Shown one piece after another: positions 45,515 to 52,734 of a stretch of DNA of 52,734 nt; the first letter of the stretch is position 1, and each line of letters starts with the position of its first letter. Origin of the DNA: Treponema sp. (GTDB taxonomy: Bacteria > Spirochaetota > Spirochaetia > Treponematales > Treponemataceae); NCBI GenBank assembly GCA_017963165.1, contig JAGCTZ010000129.1, forward strand, positions 1-52,734, given 5' to 3'. The notes under the pieces are model-generated. The model was given only the letters and a program-made list of their open reading frames with translations. It did no database searches and was not told where the DNA came from. The translations under genes were made by a program, and so were the position numbers.

Positions 45515-45736
45515 GGGCATCCGCATTATAAAAGATTTTGTTACAATGATGAAAAAATGCTCCCGGTCGCCTTGCGGATTTGCAAAATCGCGGTCTCGCC
45601 CGCTAGACGCTGAAGTGCCTTGTAATTATATACATGGCCGCTCACGCGGCCGCACTTCAGAGTCTTTTTGAAATCCGCAATTCGACCTCCGCATTTTTTC
45701 ATAACTGAGACTTAAAGGTTTATAATGCGGATGCCC
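45515..45736. repeat. 222-bp nested palindrome A
   Basis: Ends are a perfect 16-bp inverted repeat, GGGCATCCGCATTATA (45515-45530) and its complement (45721-45736). Further in are perfect 12-bp arms (45549-45560 with 45691-45702), 17-bp arms with 2 mismatches (45565-45581 with 45671-45687), 9-bp arms CTGAAGTGC/GCACTTCAG (45610, 45652) and a GGCCGC-TCAC-GCGGCC tip. No open frame inside looks real. It resembles a miniature inverted-repeat element, but no target duplication is obvious. Confidence 0.8.
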
Positions 45737-45750
45737 ATATTGTAGCAGTT

Positions 45751-45924
45751 AGAAAAATACAGGCTACGGAGTGATAATTGGCGGGTGACTGCATCTGAGA
45801 ATTTTTGGCGCATGCCATAAAAGAAATCCGAGGATTTACAATGTAAACCGCAGGATTTCTTCCTAAAAAATTGCTCAGCCCGCAGGCGCACGTCAATTAT
45901 CACGGGAGTAGCCTGTATTTTTCT
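45751..45924. repeat. 174-bp nested palindrome B
   Basis: Outer arms AGAAAAATACAGGCTAC (45751-45767) and complement (45908-45924) are perfect over 17 bp. Next come GTGATAATTG/CAATTATCAC (45771-45780; 45894-45903), CTGAGAATTTTTGG with a near complement at 45862-45877, and AAGAAATCC/GGATTTCTT (45821-45829; 45853-45861). A third copy of the motif that ends palindrome A, in the form TTTAATGCGGATACCC, follows at 45937-45952 in the same orientation as the copy at 45721-45736, so B lies between two direct copies. Confidence 0.8.
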
Positions 45925-46006
45925 CTATTGATACATTTTAATGCGGATACCCTGAATGTATATTATGTTTTTACTATATTATATACACTCTATTCAAAAA
46001 TAACTG

Positions 46007-46035
46007 TTGAAAAATCGCTGATTTTGACTTATATT
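46007..46035 (+). promoter_or_regulatory. Leaderless promoter of the spirochaete hypothetical gene
   Basis: TTGAAA (46007-46012), exactly 17 nt, TATATT (46030-46035), six nt (TAAAGT), then the ATG at 46042. Predicted start of transcription is the A of the start codon. This is the clearest of the leaderless arrangements. Confidence 0.65.
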
Positions 46036-46041
46036 TAAAGT

Positions 46042-47628
46042 ATGGATGTAGGTGATATAAAAGCAGAACGGGAAGCAGAAAGACAAGCAGCTCTTAAAGC
46101 AGCAGAAGCAGAAAAACCTTCCTTCTTTCAGAGCCTTTTTTCTAATCTTTTTAAATCTTCCAACCCGGAAGCCGACAAAAAACGCAGACTCAAGGCTATT
46201 GCAAAGGCATTTTCTAAAACTAAATATCATGCCTTTTATAAAAGCGCAACAATAGAGGTAATGCCGGCTTTTGCAAAACAGTTCTACGACATCTACAAGC
46301 TTGTTGCTCCGGCACAGGCAATCTTTAAATCAAATCAAAATCCAAATCTTTATAAGCACCAGATAATTAATTATTCGCTTTCGGACAAGCAGGTAAGCCT
46401 TCTGGAGCATTTTGACCAGCAGAAGATTATTGAACTTACAAGAAAAACTTCGCTGCAGCAGGCTCAGACTCAGTTGGAAGAAGAATTTTCACTTTTTTCT
46501 TCTGAATTTGACAACGAACGCATGACAAGAACAGAAAATCTTTACAAAGCATTCAGCACTTTTCACGATTTCTGCTGTTTTGATTTTTATGTACTGCTTA
46601 AAAAGTTTACTTCTTCTATTCAGGAATACAATTTTAATGTTCTGTCAACCTTTGAAAAAATCAACGGTGAATATATTGTAGATGATCTTAAGGATTTTTG
46701 TTCTGTTGCCTATTCAATTACAGACGACGGAATCTTGTGGAATGAGCTTTTTTCTTTCCTTAAGCAGACACAATCAAGCGAAACAATATCTCTTGGAAAC
46801 TGGAAAAAAATCATTGCGCGCGTAAGAAACCTTCAGCAGTCAAGCGCCTTTGACCTTATGATTCGTCATATTTCCGGAAACACAGAATATGTTACACAGA
46901 TTACTTCTCATCATGCATCGCTTATAGAACCGTATGTAGACAAAATACAGGAAGAAATGCGCTCTACCCTTTCGAAAATCGGTAGTCAGCAAAAAGAAAA
47001 TAAAGCAAATCAGATTTGTGAACAGATTTTTGGCAATACCAATTTCAATACACTGCATTTTTATATTGCGGGCGCAAACGAAACGTTCTCTAAAAAGGAC
47101 CTTAGCCTGTATCTTTATTCGGAACCGCTCAACTATCTTAAAGCATTCCTTATTGAATATGTAAAAAAGGATTTGCGTGAATTATTTGATGTAGTTGTTG
47201 TACGCGGGCAGTGGGCTGCATCGCTTGCAAATCCAATGTCAAACGCATACCAGGAGCTGCTTAAAATTTCCGATGAAATTACTGCCTTTGATAATGATCT
47301 TTCGGAAGATGGAACTTCGGGCTTAAAGATAAAAAATCTTTTGCCAAAAACGGCACACGACCCTGGAGCCGAAAACATCATCAACCGTGTTATTTCCGAT
47401 TCAAACGAGCAGGCACGTTCCTTCATCATAACCTCTGCACAGGATTTTGTTACAATTGGAAAAACACTCAAGCTGCTTATAGAAGATTACACAAAGCAAA
47501 AGCCGGAAATTGTGCATAACTGGCGAGAGCTTGAACGCTTCCTTGACCACCCTATGAAAGAATTCTGCGTTGGAATATATAAAAAGATTTATCTGTTTGT
47601 ACAGCTGATGCAGCAGTACTTGTCGTAG
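46042..47628 (+). CDS. Conserved spirochaete protein of unknown function (possibly DUF5312)
   Basis: 528 residues, no signal peptide or membrane segment. A basic, Ala/Glu-rich N-terminal helix (KAEREAERQAALKAAEAE) with FFQSLFSNLFK is followed by an all-helical protein with many aromatic residues. I do not recognise a catalytic motif. The DUF5312 label is from memory of treponemal proteins with this start and position and is uncertain. It lies 47 nt before hflX in the same direction; the FliL-like and S41 genes follow. Confidence 0.7.
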   Translation: MDVGDIKAEREAERQAALKAAEAEKPSFFQSLFSNLFKSSNPEADKKRRLKAIAKAFSKTKYHAFYKSATIEVMPAFAKQFYDIYKLVAPAQAIFKSNQNPNLYKHQIINYSLSDKQVSLLEHFDQQKIIELTRKTSLQQAQTQLEEEFSLFSSEFDNERMTRTENLYKAFSTFHDFCCFDFYVLLKKFTSSIQEYNFNVLSTFEKINGEYIVDDLKDFCSVAYSITDDGILWNELFSFLKQTQSSETISLGNWKKIIARVRNLQQSSAFDLMIRHISGNTEYVTQITSHHASLIEPYVDKIQEEMRSTLSKIGSQQKENKANQICEQIFGNTNFNTLHFYIAGANETFSKKDLSLYLYSEPLNYLKAFLIEYVKKDLRELFDVVVVRGQWAASLANPMSNAYQELLKISDEITAFDNDLSEDGTSGLKIKNLLPKTAHDPGAENIINRVISDSNEQARSFIITSAQDFVTIGKTLKLLIEDYTKQKPEIVHNWRELERFLDHPMKEFCVGIYKKIYLFVQLMQQYLS

Positions 47629-47675
47629 ATTTTATTTCGGAATAATTTCGGAATGACTTGTTGATGGAGGGGTCA

Positions 47676-48935
47676 ATGGTCGAAGTAGAAAAAGAACAGA
47701 ACAAAGTACCTCGCGCACTTCTTGTTGGCGAACCCGGCAACAATCTTTTGGAATTAAAGGGTCTGGTTCAGACATTAGGAATTGATATTGTTCAACGGCT
47801 CACCCTTAACAGAATGGAAGTTCATCCTCAATACGGAATAGGAACTGGCAAAGCAAAAGAAATTGCAGAGCTTGCAAAACAGATTGAGGTAGACTGCATC
47901 ATTTTTGATTTTAACATAGAACCGAGAAAACAACGAAACTGGGAAGAATTAACAGGTCTTTCTTGCTTTGACCGTCAGGAAGTAATCATTAAAATTTTTG
48001 CACAACGCGCAACAACAAAAGAAGCAGTGCTTCAGGTAGAGCTTGCACGCTTAAGCTATATGAAGCCGCGCCTTGCCCACGCAAAGAATGATTTTTCACG
48101 TCAGCGTGGTGGAGCATTTGGTGCCAAGGGTTCGGGCGAAACTCAGCTTGAGCTTGACCAGCGTCTTATAAGCGAAAAAATTGCGGCTATAAAACACGAC
48201 CTGGCCGAAATAGAAATAAACCGCAAAACACAGCGCAAGCAGCGCGAAAAAAATCCAACCTGTGCGCTTGTAGGCTACACTAATGCCGGAAAATCAAGTC
48301 TTCTTAATGCACTTACAGGCTCCGACGCATACGTAAAAGACCAGCTTTTTGCAACACTTGATCCGCTTACAAAAAAGCTTCCTCTAAACGAAAGTGCCGG
48401 CGTGCTTATAACAGATACAGTTGGTTTTATCAACAATCTGCCGCATCATCTTATAGATGCATTTAAATCTACACTGGAAGAAGCAACCTTTGCAGACCTT
48501 CTTTTGATTGTTCTGGATGCAGCAGACCCTAATGCAGAATTCCACTACAATACAGTCTGCACTGTTCTTCAGGAAATTGGAGCAGACAAAAATCCTCGCC
48601 TTATACTTTTGAATAAAATTGACAAAGCAGAAGATGAAGAAACTGCAGCAATATACACTGCCCTGCGCCACAAGTTCCCCGATGCAATCAGCGTAAGCGC
48701 AAAGGAACAAAAAGGCTTTATAGAGCTCAAGGATAAAATTACAGAGCTGCTCTACGGCGAAGTTGGTGATTATATAATTCCAGCCACCCAGGTTGCACTT
48801 ATAAACGAACTTAGAAAAGCAGGCTGCATCATGAGCGAAGAATGGCTCGACGACGGAGTTCATATTCAGGCAAGAACAGTCGGCAGGCTTGCAGCAGTTT
48901 CGTCTCCATATCTGGTTCACGGAGCAACAAAGTGA
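47676..48935 (+). CDS. hflX: Ribosome-associated GTPase HflX
   Basis: About 419 residues. The HflX N-terminal domain has PQYGIGTGKAKEIAELA, the FDRQEVIIKIFAQRATTKEA segment and the Gly-rich GGAFGAKGSGETQLELDQR linker. The G domain follows: ALVGYTNAGKSSLLNAL (G1), DTVGFINNLP (G3) and LLNKID (G4), then VSAKE (G5). HflX splits stalled ribosomes under stress. A frame starts at 47658 with TTG, but the ATG at 47676 has GGAGGGG 4 nt upstream and is preferred. Its TGA overlaps the GTG start of the FliL-like gene (GTGA). Confidence 0.94.
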   Translation: MVEVEKEQNKVPRALLVGEPGNNLLELKGLVQTLGIDIVQRLTLNRMEVHPQYGIGTGKAKEIAELAKQIEVDCIIFDFNIEPRKQRNWEELTGLSCFDRQEVIIKIFAQRATTKEAVLQVELARLSYMKPRLAHAKNDFSRQRGGAFGAKGSGETQLELDQRLISEKIAAIKHDLAEIEINRKTQRKQREKNPTCALVGYTNAGKSSLLNALTGSDAYVKDQLFATLDPLTKKLPLNESAGVLITDTVGFINNLPHHLIDAFKSTLEEATFADLLLIVLDAADPNAEFHYNTVCTVLQEIGADKNPRLILLNKIDKAEDEETAAIYTALRHKFPDAISVSAKEQKGFIELKDKITELLYGEVGDYIIPATQVALINELRKAGCIMSEEWLDDGVHIQARTVGRLAAVSSPYLVHGATK

Positions 48936-49447
48936 AGCCAAAAGTTTCAAAAACAGAGCTTGTCCTCATAATCATAATTTTTGTCCTTGTAAGCATTATT
49001 CTTGCAGGAACAATAATAGGTCTTGTTTCAAAAAAAGCCGTCCCGGGCAAAAATCTAAGAAATGCAGACCCCGAACCTACCCCACGCGAAATTGAAAACC
49101 TTAACAAAAAGCTTGATGAAAAAATAGATGCCTACACGGGGCTTGGTACAATCCGCTGTATAACAGCTCCCGCCGAAGACAACGATCAGGATGTAGGTAC
49201 CGCAATCGTAATTACCCCATGGCTTTCGTACCCGCAGGGCGACACAATTTTCTTTGAAGAATTAGCACGCAAACGCATCTTGATTACAGGCATTTTTACA
49301 AACTACTTTGGCGCCTGCACAAAGCTGGAGCTTCTTTCGCGTACCGAAGAAAAAATCAAAAACGACATCATGGAACAAATCAACGAACAGATGTCGCTTG
49401 GCCAGATCTCGGGAATATATTTTACTGATTATATATTTATTGAATAA
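48932..49447 (+). CDS. FliL-like membrane protein
   Basis: About 171 residues. A short cytoplasmic start (KPKVSKTE), one membrane segment (LVLIIIIFVLVSIILAGTIIGLV), then a periplasmic domain whose C-terminus (KNDIMEQINEQMSLGQISGIYFTDYIF) has the pattern of FliL, the stator-linked flagellar motor protein with an SPFH-like fold. Spirochaetes often have more than one FliL; the main flagellar operon copy is not in this window. The start is the GTG at 48932 with GGAG 7 nt upstream; longer upstream reading would overlap hflX in another frame. Coupling to hflX is unusual. Confidence 0.75.
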   Translation: MKPKVSKTELVLIIIIFVLVSIILAGTIIGLVSKKAVPGKNLRNADPEPTPREIENLNKKLDEKIDAYTGLGTIRCITAPAEDNDQDVGTAIVITPWLSYPQGDTIFFEELARKRILITGIFTNYFGACTKLELLSRTEEKIKNDIMEQINEQMSLGQISGIYFTDYIFIE

Positions 49448-49469
49448 AGTTCAAAAAGGGAGTTTGCGT

Positions 49470-50888
49470 ATGGCAAAGAAAAAGTTCCTTTTATTAATCC
49501 CTCCTGCAATAATAATATTCCTTGCAATTTTTTATGTATTTTTCTTTAAGCGTGTTGATATAAAGAAAATCGATTCAGATTGCGAATATCTTAAAAAGAT
49601 TTTTACAGAAGCTTCGGTAGATATTTCACAAACGATTGATGAAGGTCTTGATGTAAATGAGCTTATCGACGAAATAAAAAAAGAATATTCAAAAGAAGTA
49701 AAAAAACAAAAGTTCTGGATGAGTATAAATGAAAGCGGAATTGCAGATAATCGTTTCGCAAACAGCCTGACAACAGTCTTAGGAAAACGTCTTACAAGAC
49801 CAAACGGACATCTTTATCTGAGCTCGCCTTACGGATCCTATTTTCCTTTTACTTCTTATGTTTTGTTTGCCTCTGATATTTTATTTGAAAAAGCTGGTTC
49901 AGAATATAAGGTTTACAGTTCCAGCGACGAGCAAATTAAACCGGAAATGCTTTACACAGGAAATCAGGAAAATCTCTTTAAAACAATTATAGACGGAAAA
50001 GTTTTATACAGATTTGGTTATTTTAAAAACGAATGGATAACAACAGAAAAAATCAATATAGAAGGAAAGGACTATAAAGTAAAGGTTAACTTTACGGCAA
50101 AACCGATTGAGGAAGTTCAAAACTTTTCGTTCAGGACAGAAGGCAACATTTTATTTGTAAATACAAACACGTTTATGTGGCATACCGAAGCCGAAAAAAA
50201 CAAAATCTATGACGGAATAACTGAACTTGGAAACACAATTAACGACCGGAACATAGAGCTTATTGTTTTTGATTTACGCGGCAACAGCGGTGGCTATTCC
50301 GACATTGCCTTTTATTTACTCGCTACTCTTGTAACAGCATCAACTGATGACACCACAGAAGAATTCGATGAATACGTAAGATACTATAATTATCTTCATT
50401 CAAATGATATCTGCATAAACACCCTTACCACAAGAAACAGACTTTCTCTGGAAGGCAGAGGTGATGATAATTTGACCCGCTATCTGTTAAGAAAAACTGA
50501 TGAAAAGTATTCTTTTATATATGACCCGGAATATGAATATTTAGAAACAATTACTCCTGCTTACAAAGGAAAAATAATTTTTATTTCGGATATTGATACA
50601 GGCTCGGGCGCAGAAGATTTTATTCTTTCTACAAAAACAGTTTTCAAGGACAACGTAACAATCATTGGTCATAACTCACGCGGTGCCTTTGATTATGCAA
50701 ATGTATATCAATTCAATCTTCCAGATTCCAGAATTTCTATACAGTTGTCGTTTACAGACAGTACAAATACACCACTTTTAAAAGATTCTACCTGCTGGCA
50801 GGGAGATACAAAAGGGGTTCGTCCTGATTACTGGTTTACTTTTAATGGTGATTTTGAACTGTCACAGATTATTGATATTCTGAAATAA
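49470..50888 (+). CDS. Membrane-anchored S41 peptidase-like protein
   Basis: About 472 residues. One N-terminal membrane segment (6-24), an N-terminal domain to about 220, then an S41-like core: LIVFDLRGNSGGYSDIAFYL, a probable nucleophile in DIDTGSGAEDFILSTK and TIIGHNSRGAFDY. No PDZ domain. Layout resembles the S41-like lipoprotein at 15091-16347, so the genome holds at least two. Substrate unknown. A frame from 49308 overlaps the FliL-like gene; the ATG at 49470, after AAAAAGGGAG, begins the anchor. Its 3' end overlaps the convergent TraX gene by 27 nt. Confidence 0.8.
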   Translation: MAKKKFLLLIPPAIIIFLAIFYVFFFKRVDIKKIDSDCEYLKKIFTEASVDISQTIDEGLDVNELIDEIKKEYSKEVKKQKFWMSINESGIADNRFANSLTTVLGKRLTRPNGHLYLSSPYGSYFPFTSYVLFASDILFEKAGSEYKVYSSSDEQIKPEMLYTGNQENLFKTIIDGKVLYRFGYFKNEWITTEKINIEGKDYKVKVNFTAKPIEEVQNFSFRTEGNILFVNTNTFMWHTEAEKNKIYDGITELGNTINDRNIELIVFDLRGNSGGYSDIAFYLLATLVTASTDDTTEEFDEYVRYYNYLHSNDICINTLTTRNRLSLEGRGDDNLTRYLLRKTDEKYSFIYDPEYEYLETITPAYKGKIIFISDIDTGSGAEDFILSTKTVFKDNVTIIGHNSRGAFDYANVYQFNLPDSRISIQLSFTDSTNTPLLKDSTCWQGDTKGVRPDYWFTFNGDFELSQIIDILK

Positions 50889-51593
50889 AAACTGATCTAT
50901 TCCCCAAAGCACCAGAAGATGGAGCGGGTAAAATACATAGAAGAACCATTTGTTGAACTGATTGCGAGTCCCTGCTTCTCCGTTGTATGAAAGCAGCAGC
51001 GGGATGAAAAGGAACATACCAAGCTGCCAGAGCTCATGATACCAGTAATAATGATTCAGACAAAGAATTGTGATATCTGTCAAAACTACCATTGCAGAGG
51101 CAACACAGTAAAAAATGATTAAACGCTTACGGTCATCTTTGAAGAAATAAAAGAACAAAACCATAAGCGGAGCAAAAATTGCCCAGTCGCCGAACATCGA
51201 AAAAGCAATCAGAGCAATTACAATAAGCCATTTTGGAACTTTTTCGAGCTTTGACTCTAATACCCAAAGCATTAAGAACGAAACTAGCAAAGTATAAATT
51301 ACATTTAGCCCGGCAAAAAGCGTTACATCGGTACGGAAAAGTACATAAGGAAATTGTGCAGCAATAGCAAAAATCAAAAGGCGTATTGCATATTTTGCCC
51401 TTGATGAAGTGTACACAAAGCCCTGAACCAGAAACCAGCACATAACAGGCGCTGTAATTCGGCCGAGTGCTCTGAAAACAAAGATAAGAGCCGTGCCCCA
51501 CGAATAACAGCTAAGGACATCATAAAATAAATATGCAATATGATCTAAGAGCATTGCGAAAATTGCGATGTATTTAATCTGATTACGGTTCAA
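50862..51593 (-). CDS. TraX family membrane protein
   Basis: 243 residues with about eight membrane segments. The start NRNQIKYIAIFAMLLDHIAYLF, FRALGRITAPVMCWFLVQGF, and the end FYVFYPLHLLVLWGI match the TraX family, whose F-plasmid member acetylates pilin. Chromosomal members such as this are of unknown role, probably acyl transfer. The initiation codon appears to be TTG at 51593, because an in-frame ATG before the conserved N-terminus is absent; there is no strong ribosome site. It lies 20 nt after thyX. Confidence 0.82.
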   Translation of the reverse strand: MNRNQIKYIAIFAMLLDHIAYLFYDVLSCYSWGTALIFVFRALGRITAPVMCWFLVQGFVYTSSRAKYAIRLLIFAIAAQFPYVLFRTDVTLFAGLNVIYTLLVSFLMLWVLESKLEKVPKWLIVIALIAFSMFGDWAIFAPLMVLFFYFFKDDRKRLIIFYCVASAMVVLTDITILCLNHYYWYHELWQLGMFLFIPLLLSYNGEAGTRNQFNKWFFYVFYPLHLLVLWGIDQFLFQNINNL

Positions 51594-51613
51594 TTTTTTT
51601 GCCAGCTCTAAGT

Positions 51614-52450
51614 TTACAGCTGAACTCCGGTACGGATTTTTTCGTTAAAGCGGTCAAGCTTTTTGCCTTCGAGAGGATTTGGCTTGCCGTCCATAACGTC
51701 GCGGAGAGCCTGCATTTCTTCGCCACTGAAGGTAACGCCCTGGTTCATGTGATTGATAAAGCTTTCTGTAGCCATTGGTGCAACCTTGCGGCACATTTCA
51801 AGAATAACTTCGGCATATACACGGATTTCGTACTGAGCGTGACTGTCGAGTCTGAGCTTTAAGAAGTGGAACAAGTTGTGAAGGTCCATTTCCCAGTAGA
51901 ATTCTGTATACAAAGAAAGCGGAAGATTAATGCGTGCAATTTCGCGGGCAAGACCGGAATCAATAAGCTCGTTGTAGCTTTCGTAAGCAGCCTTCTGACC
52001 TTCTTCGAGCTGAGCAATTATTTTATCTGCAGTTTCTTTATCAAAAGCTTCGGTAGCACGTCCCTGCTTGTTGTCTGTGCTTTGTGGTGCAACCTTATCT
52101 TCGGCAGGAACATAGAATTCATCTTTCATGATTGAATAGCGGCCAGAAACTTCGTTCATACGGCCTGTACGATGGCGAACCCACTGACGTGCAACAAAAA
52201 TAGGCATCTTTACGTGGAAGGTCATTACAACCTGTTCAAAAGGAGAAGTATGCTGATGGCGTAACAAATAATCAATAAGGGCACCGTCCTGGCTCACGCT
52301 CTTTGTTCCTTCGCCATAAGAAACACGTGCAGACTGAACAATTCTCTGATCTCCTCCAAAATAATCTACAAGGCGAACAAAACCCTTGTCGAGAACAGGA
52401 TACTCCTTGTCCAAAATTTCTTCTGCGGCAGGTACAACGCAATGTGCCAT
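51614..52450 (-). CDS. thyX: Flavin-dependent thymidylate synthase
   Basis: 278 residues. ThyX makes dTMP from dUMP with methylene-THF, FAD and NADPH, releasing THF rather than DHF. The substrate region RHQHTSPFEQ (64-73) and the signature region RHRTGRMNEVSGRY (92-105) are clear. The first Ser of the usual RHRxxSxxxxSxRY is Arg here (residue 97), while the second Ser (102) is kept. The C-terminal half has LPLSLYTEFYWEMDLHNLFHFLKLR. AGGAG precedes the ATG. The presence of folA at 1981 makes this a genome with both enzymes. Confidence 0.94.
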   Translation of the reverse strand: MAHCVVPAAEEILDKEYPVLDKGFVRLVDYFGGDQRIVQSARVSYGEGTKSVSQDGALIDYLLRHQHTSPFEQVVMTFHVKMPIFVARQWVRHRTGRMNEVSGRYSIMKDEFYVPAEDKVAPQSTDNKQGRATEAFDKETADKIIAQLEEGQKAAYESYNELIDSGLAREIARINLPLSLYTEFYWEMDLHNLFHFLKLRLDSHAQYEIRVYAEVILEMCRKVAPMATESFINHMNQGVTFSGEEMQALRDVMDGKPNPLEGKKLDRFNEKIRTGVQL

Positions 52451-52519
52451 AAAATACTCCTAAAGCTGTTTTTTTTATATATTTATAATAATGGAAAATG
52501 GCATAGAAGACAAGTCTAG

Positions 52520-52550
52520 ACATTGCTAAGCGACGTGGCAATCCACAACG
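52520..52550 (+). repeat. Partial palindromic repeat of the GCGACGTGGCAATCC kind
   Basis: ACATTGCTAAGCGACGTGGC followed by AATCCACAACG has inner arms ATTGC/GCAAT and matches from memory the right half of the widespread GTCATTGCGAG...GCGACGTGGCAATCC repeat. It ends about 10 nt before the -35 hexamer of the tRNA-Ser promoter, as the copy at 25722-25760 does for tRNA-Leu. Confidence 0.55.
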
Positions 52551-52559
52551 CCAATCTAC

Positions 52560-52591
52560 TTGACAATTCTTCTAAAAACATATAATATAAT
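52560..52591 (+). promoter_or_regulatory. Promoter of the tRNA-Ser genes
   Basis: A perfect TTGACA (52560-52565), 15 nt, then TATAATATAAT (52581-52591). The layout is the same as for tRNA-Asn. The first tRNA base is 11 nt further on. Confidence 0.8.
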
Positions 52592-52601
52592 CTCACTTAA
52601 T

Positions 52602-52687
52602 GGAGCGATACCAAAGCGGTCGTACTGGGGCGGTCTTGAAAACCGTTGATCTTCACGGGTCCGGGGGTTCGAATCCCTCTCGCTCCG
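52602..52687 (+). tRNA. tRNA-Ser(TGA)
   Basis: 86 nt. Acceptor GGAGCGA pairs with TCGCTCC (52680-52686), discriminator G. The anticodon loop CTTGAAA in the GCGGT/ACCGT stem gives TGA. A class II variable arm (TGATCTTCACGGGTC) and T loop TTCGAAT are present. Confidence 0.94.
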
Positions 52688-52694
52688 CTAATAA

Positions 52695-52734
52695 GGAAGC
52701 GTGGTAGAGCGGTAATACAACGGATTGCTAATCC
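52695..52734 (+). tRNA. tRNA-Ser(GCT), 5' part
   Basis: Starts GGAAGCGTGGTAGAGCGGTA, 7 nt after the previous tRNA, and reaches the anticodon arm ACGGA-TTGCTAA-TCC, anticodon GCT, where the window ends. Very likely co-transcribed with tRNA-Ser(TGA). Confidence 0.8.

Noticed and set aside
45515..45952. Integron attC sites, known from Treponema denticola
   Set aside because: The palindromes are longer than usual attC sites, the GTTRRRY/RYYYAAC core pair is not found at the right places, and no cassette genes lie between them.
49308..49469. Longer start for the second S41-like protein
   Set aside because: It lies inside the FliL-like gene in another frame; the membrane anchor and ribosome site support 49470.

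Overview
The window looks like a chromosomal segment of a treponeme (Spirochaetota), most likely a gut or rumen plant-fibre user; this is inferred from content, not from a search. Supporting points are a moderately AT-rich genome, flagellar genes (fliS, a FlgN-like chaperone, a FliL-like protein), a textbook sigma-28 promoter, several proteins of spirochaete-typical kinds (a DUF4954 beta-helix protein, an OmpA protein with stacked Ig modules, an M16-like protein), an Mla-type lipid ABC system, and a GH115 xylan alpha-glucuronidase. No transposase, phage, CRISPR array or rRNA gene is visible.

Layout. 1-2487: 5' part of ftsH (minus), then fliS, a FlgN-like gene and folA (plus). 2570-7047 (minus): a soluble [FeFe]-hydrogenase-like chemoreceptor, a membrane-anchored DRGH nuclease and a CDF metal exporter. 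7235-11445 (plus): mlaE-mlaF-mlaD, a TPR-like lipoprotein and a methyltransferase. 11460-17734 (minus): NfeD, SPFH protein, S41-like lipoprotein, membrane LuxR-type regulator, GH115. 18000-24262 (plus): addB-addA. 24267-25668 (minus): two small transporters. 25804-27405 (plus): tRNA-Leu and murD. 27511-31373 (minus): DUF4954 gene and leuA. 31461-34280: a degenerate M16 protein. 34300-36678 (minus): a membrane protein with a long acidic repeat. Then tRNA-Asn, a formyl-THF cyclo-ligase, an envelope pair (beta-barrel plus giant OmpA/Ig protein), a partner-switching module (RsbU-like phosphatase, RsbW-like kinase, STAS antagonist), a zinc-ribbon/SUMF protein, a 593-bp non-coding palindrome region, a spirochaete hypothetical, hflX, a FliL-like gene, an S41-like protein, TraX, thyX, and two tRNA-Ser genes (the second cut by the window end).

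Functional themes are envelope and lipid transport, motility and sensing, folate/thymidylate metabolism (folA, cyclo-ligase, thyX), RecBCD-type repair (addAB) and xylan side-chain removal.

Four less ordinary signals stand out. (1) A [FeFe]-hydrogenase-like catalytic domain is fused to a methyl-accepting signalling domain with no membrane segment. (2) At least seven genes have a -10 hexamer placed so that transcription would start at, or 2-3 nt before, the start codon, and these genes lack a Shine-Dalgarno, which suggests leaderless mRNAs. (3) Several families of small palindromic repeats recur, two of them with changing but still complementary arms; one copy lies inside folA, and two lie directly upstream of tRNA promoters. 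(4) Two very long nested palindromes at 45515-45924 are bounded by a shared 16-bp motif.
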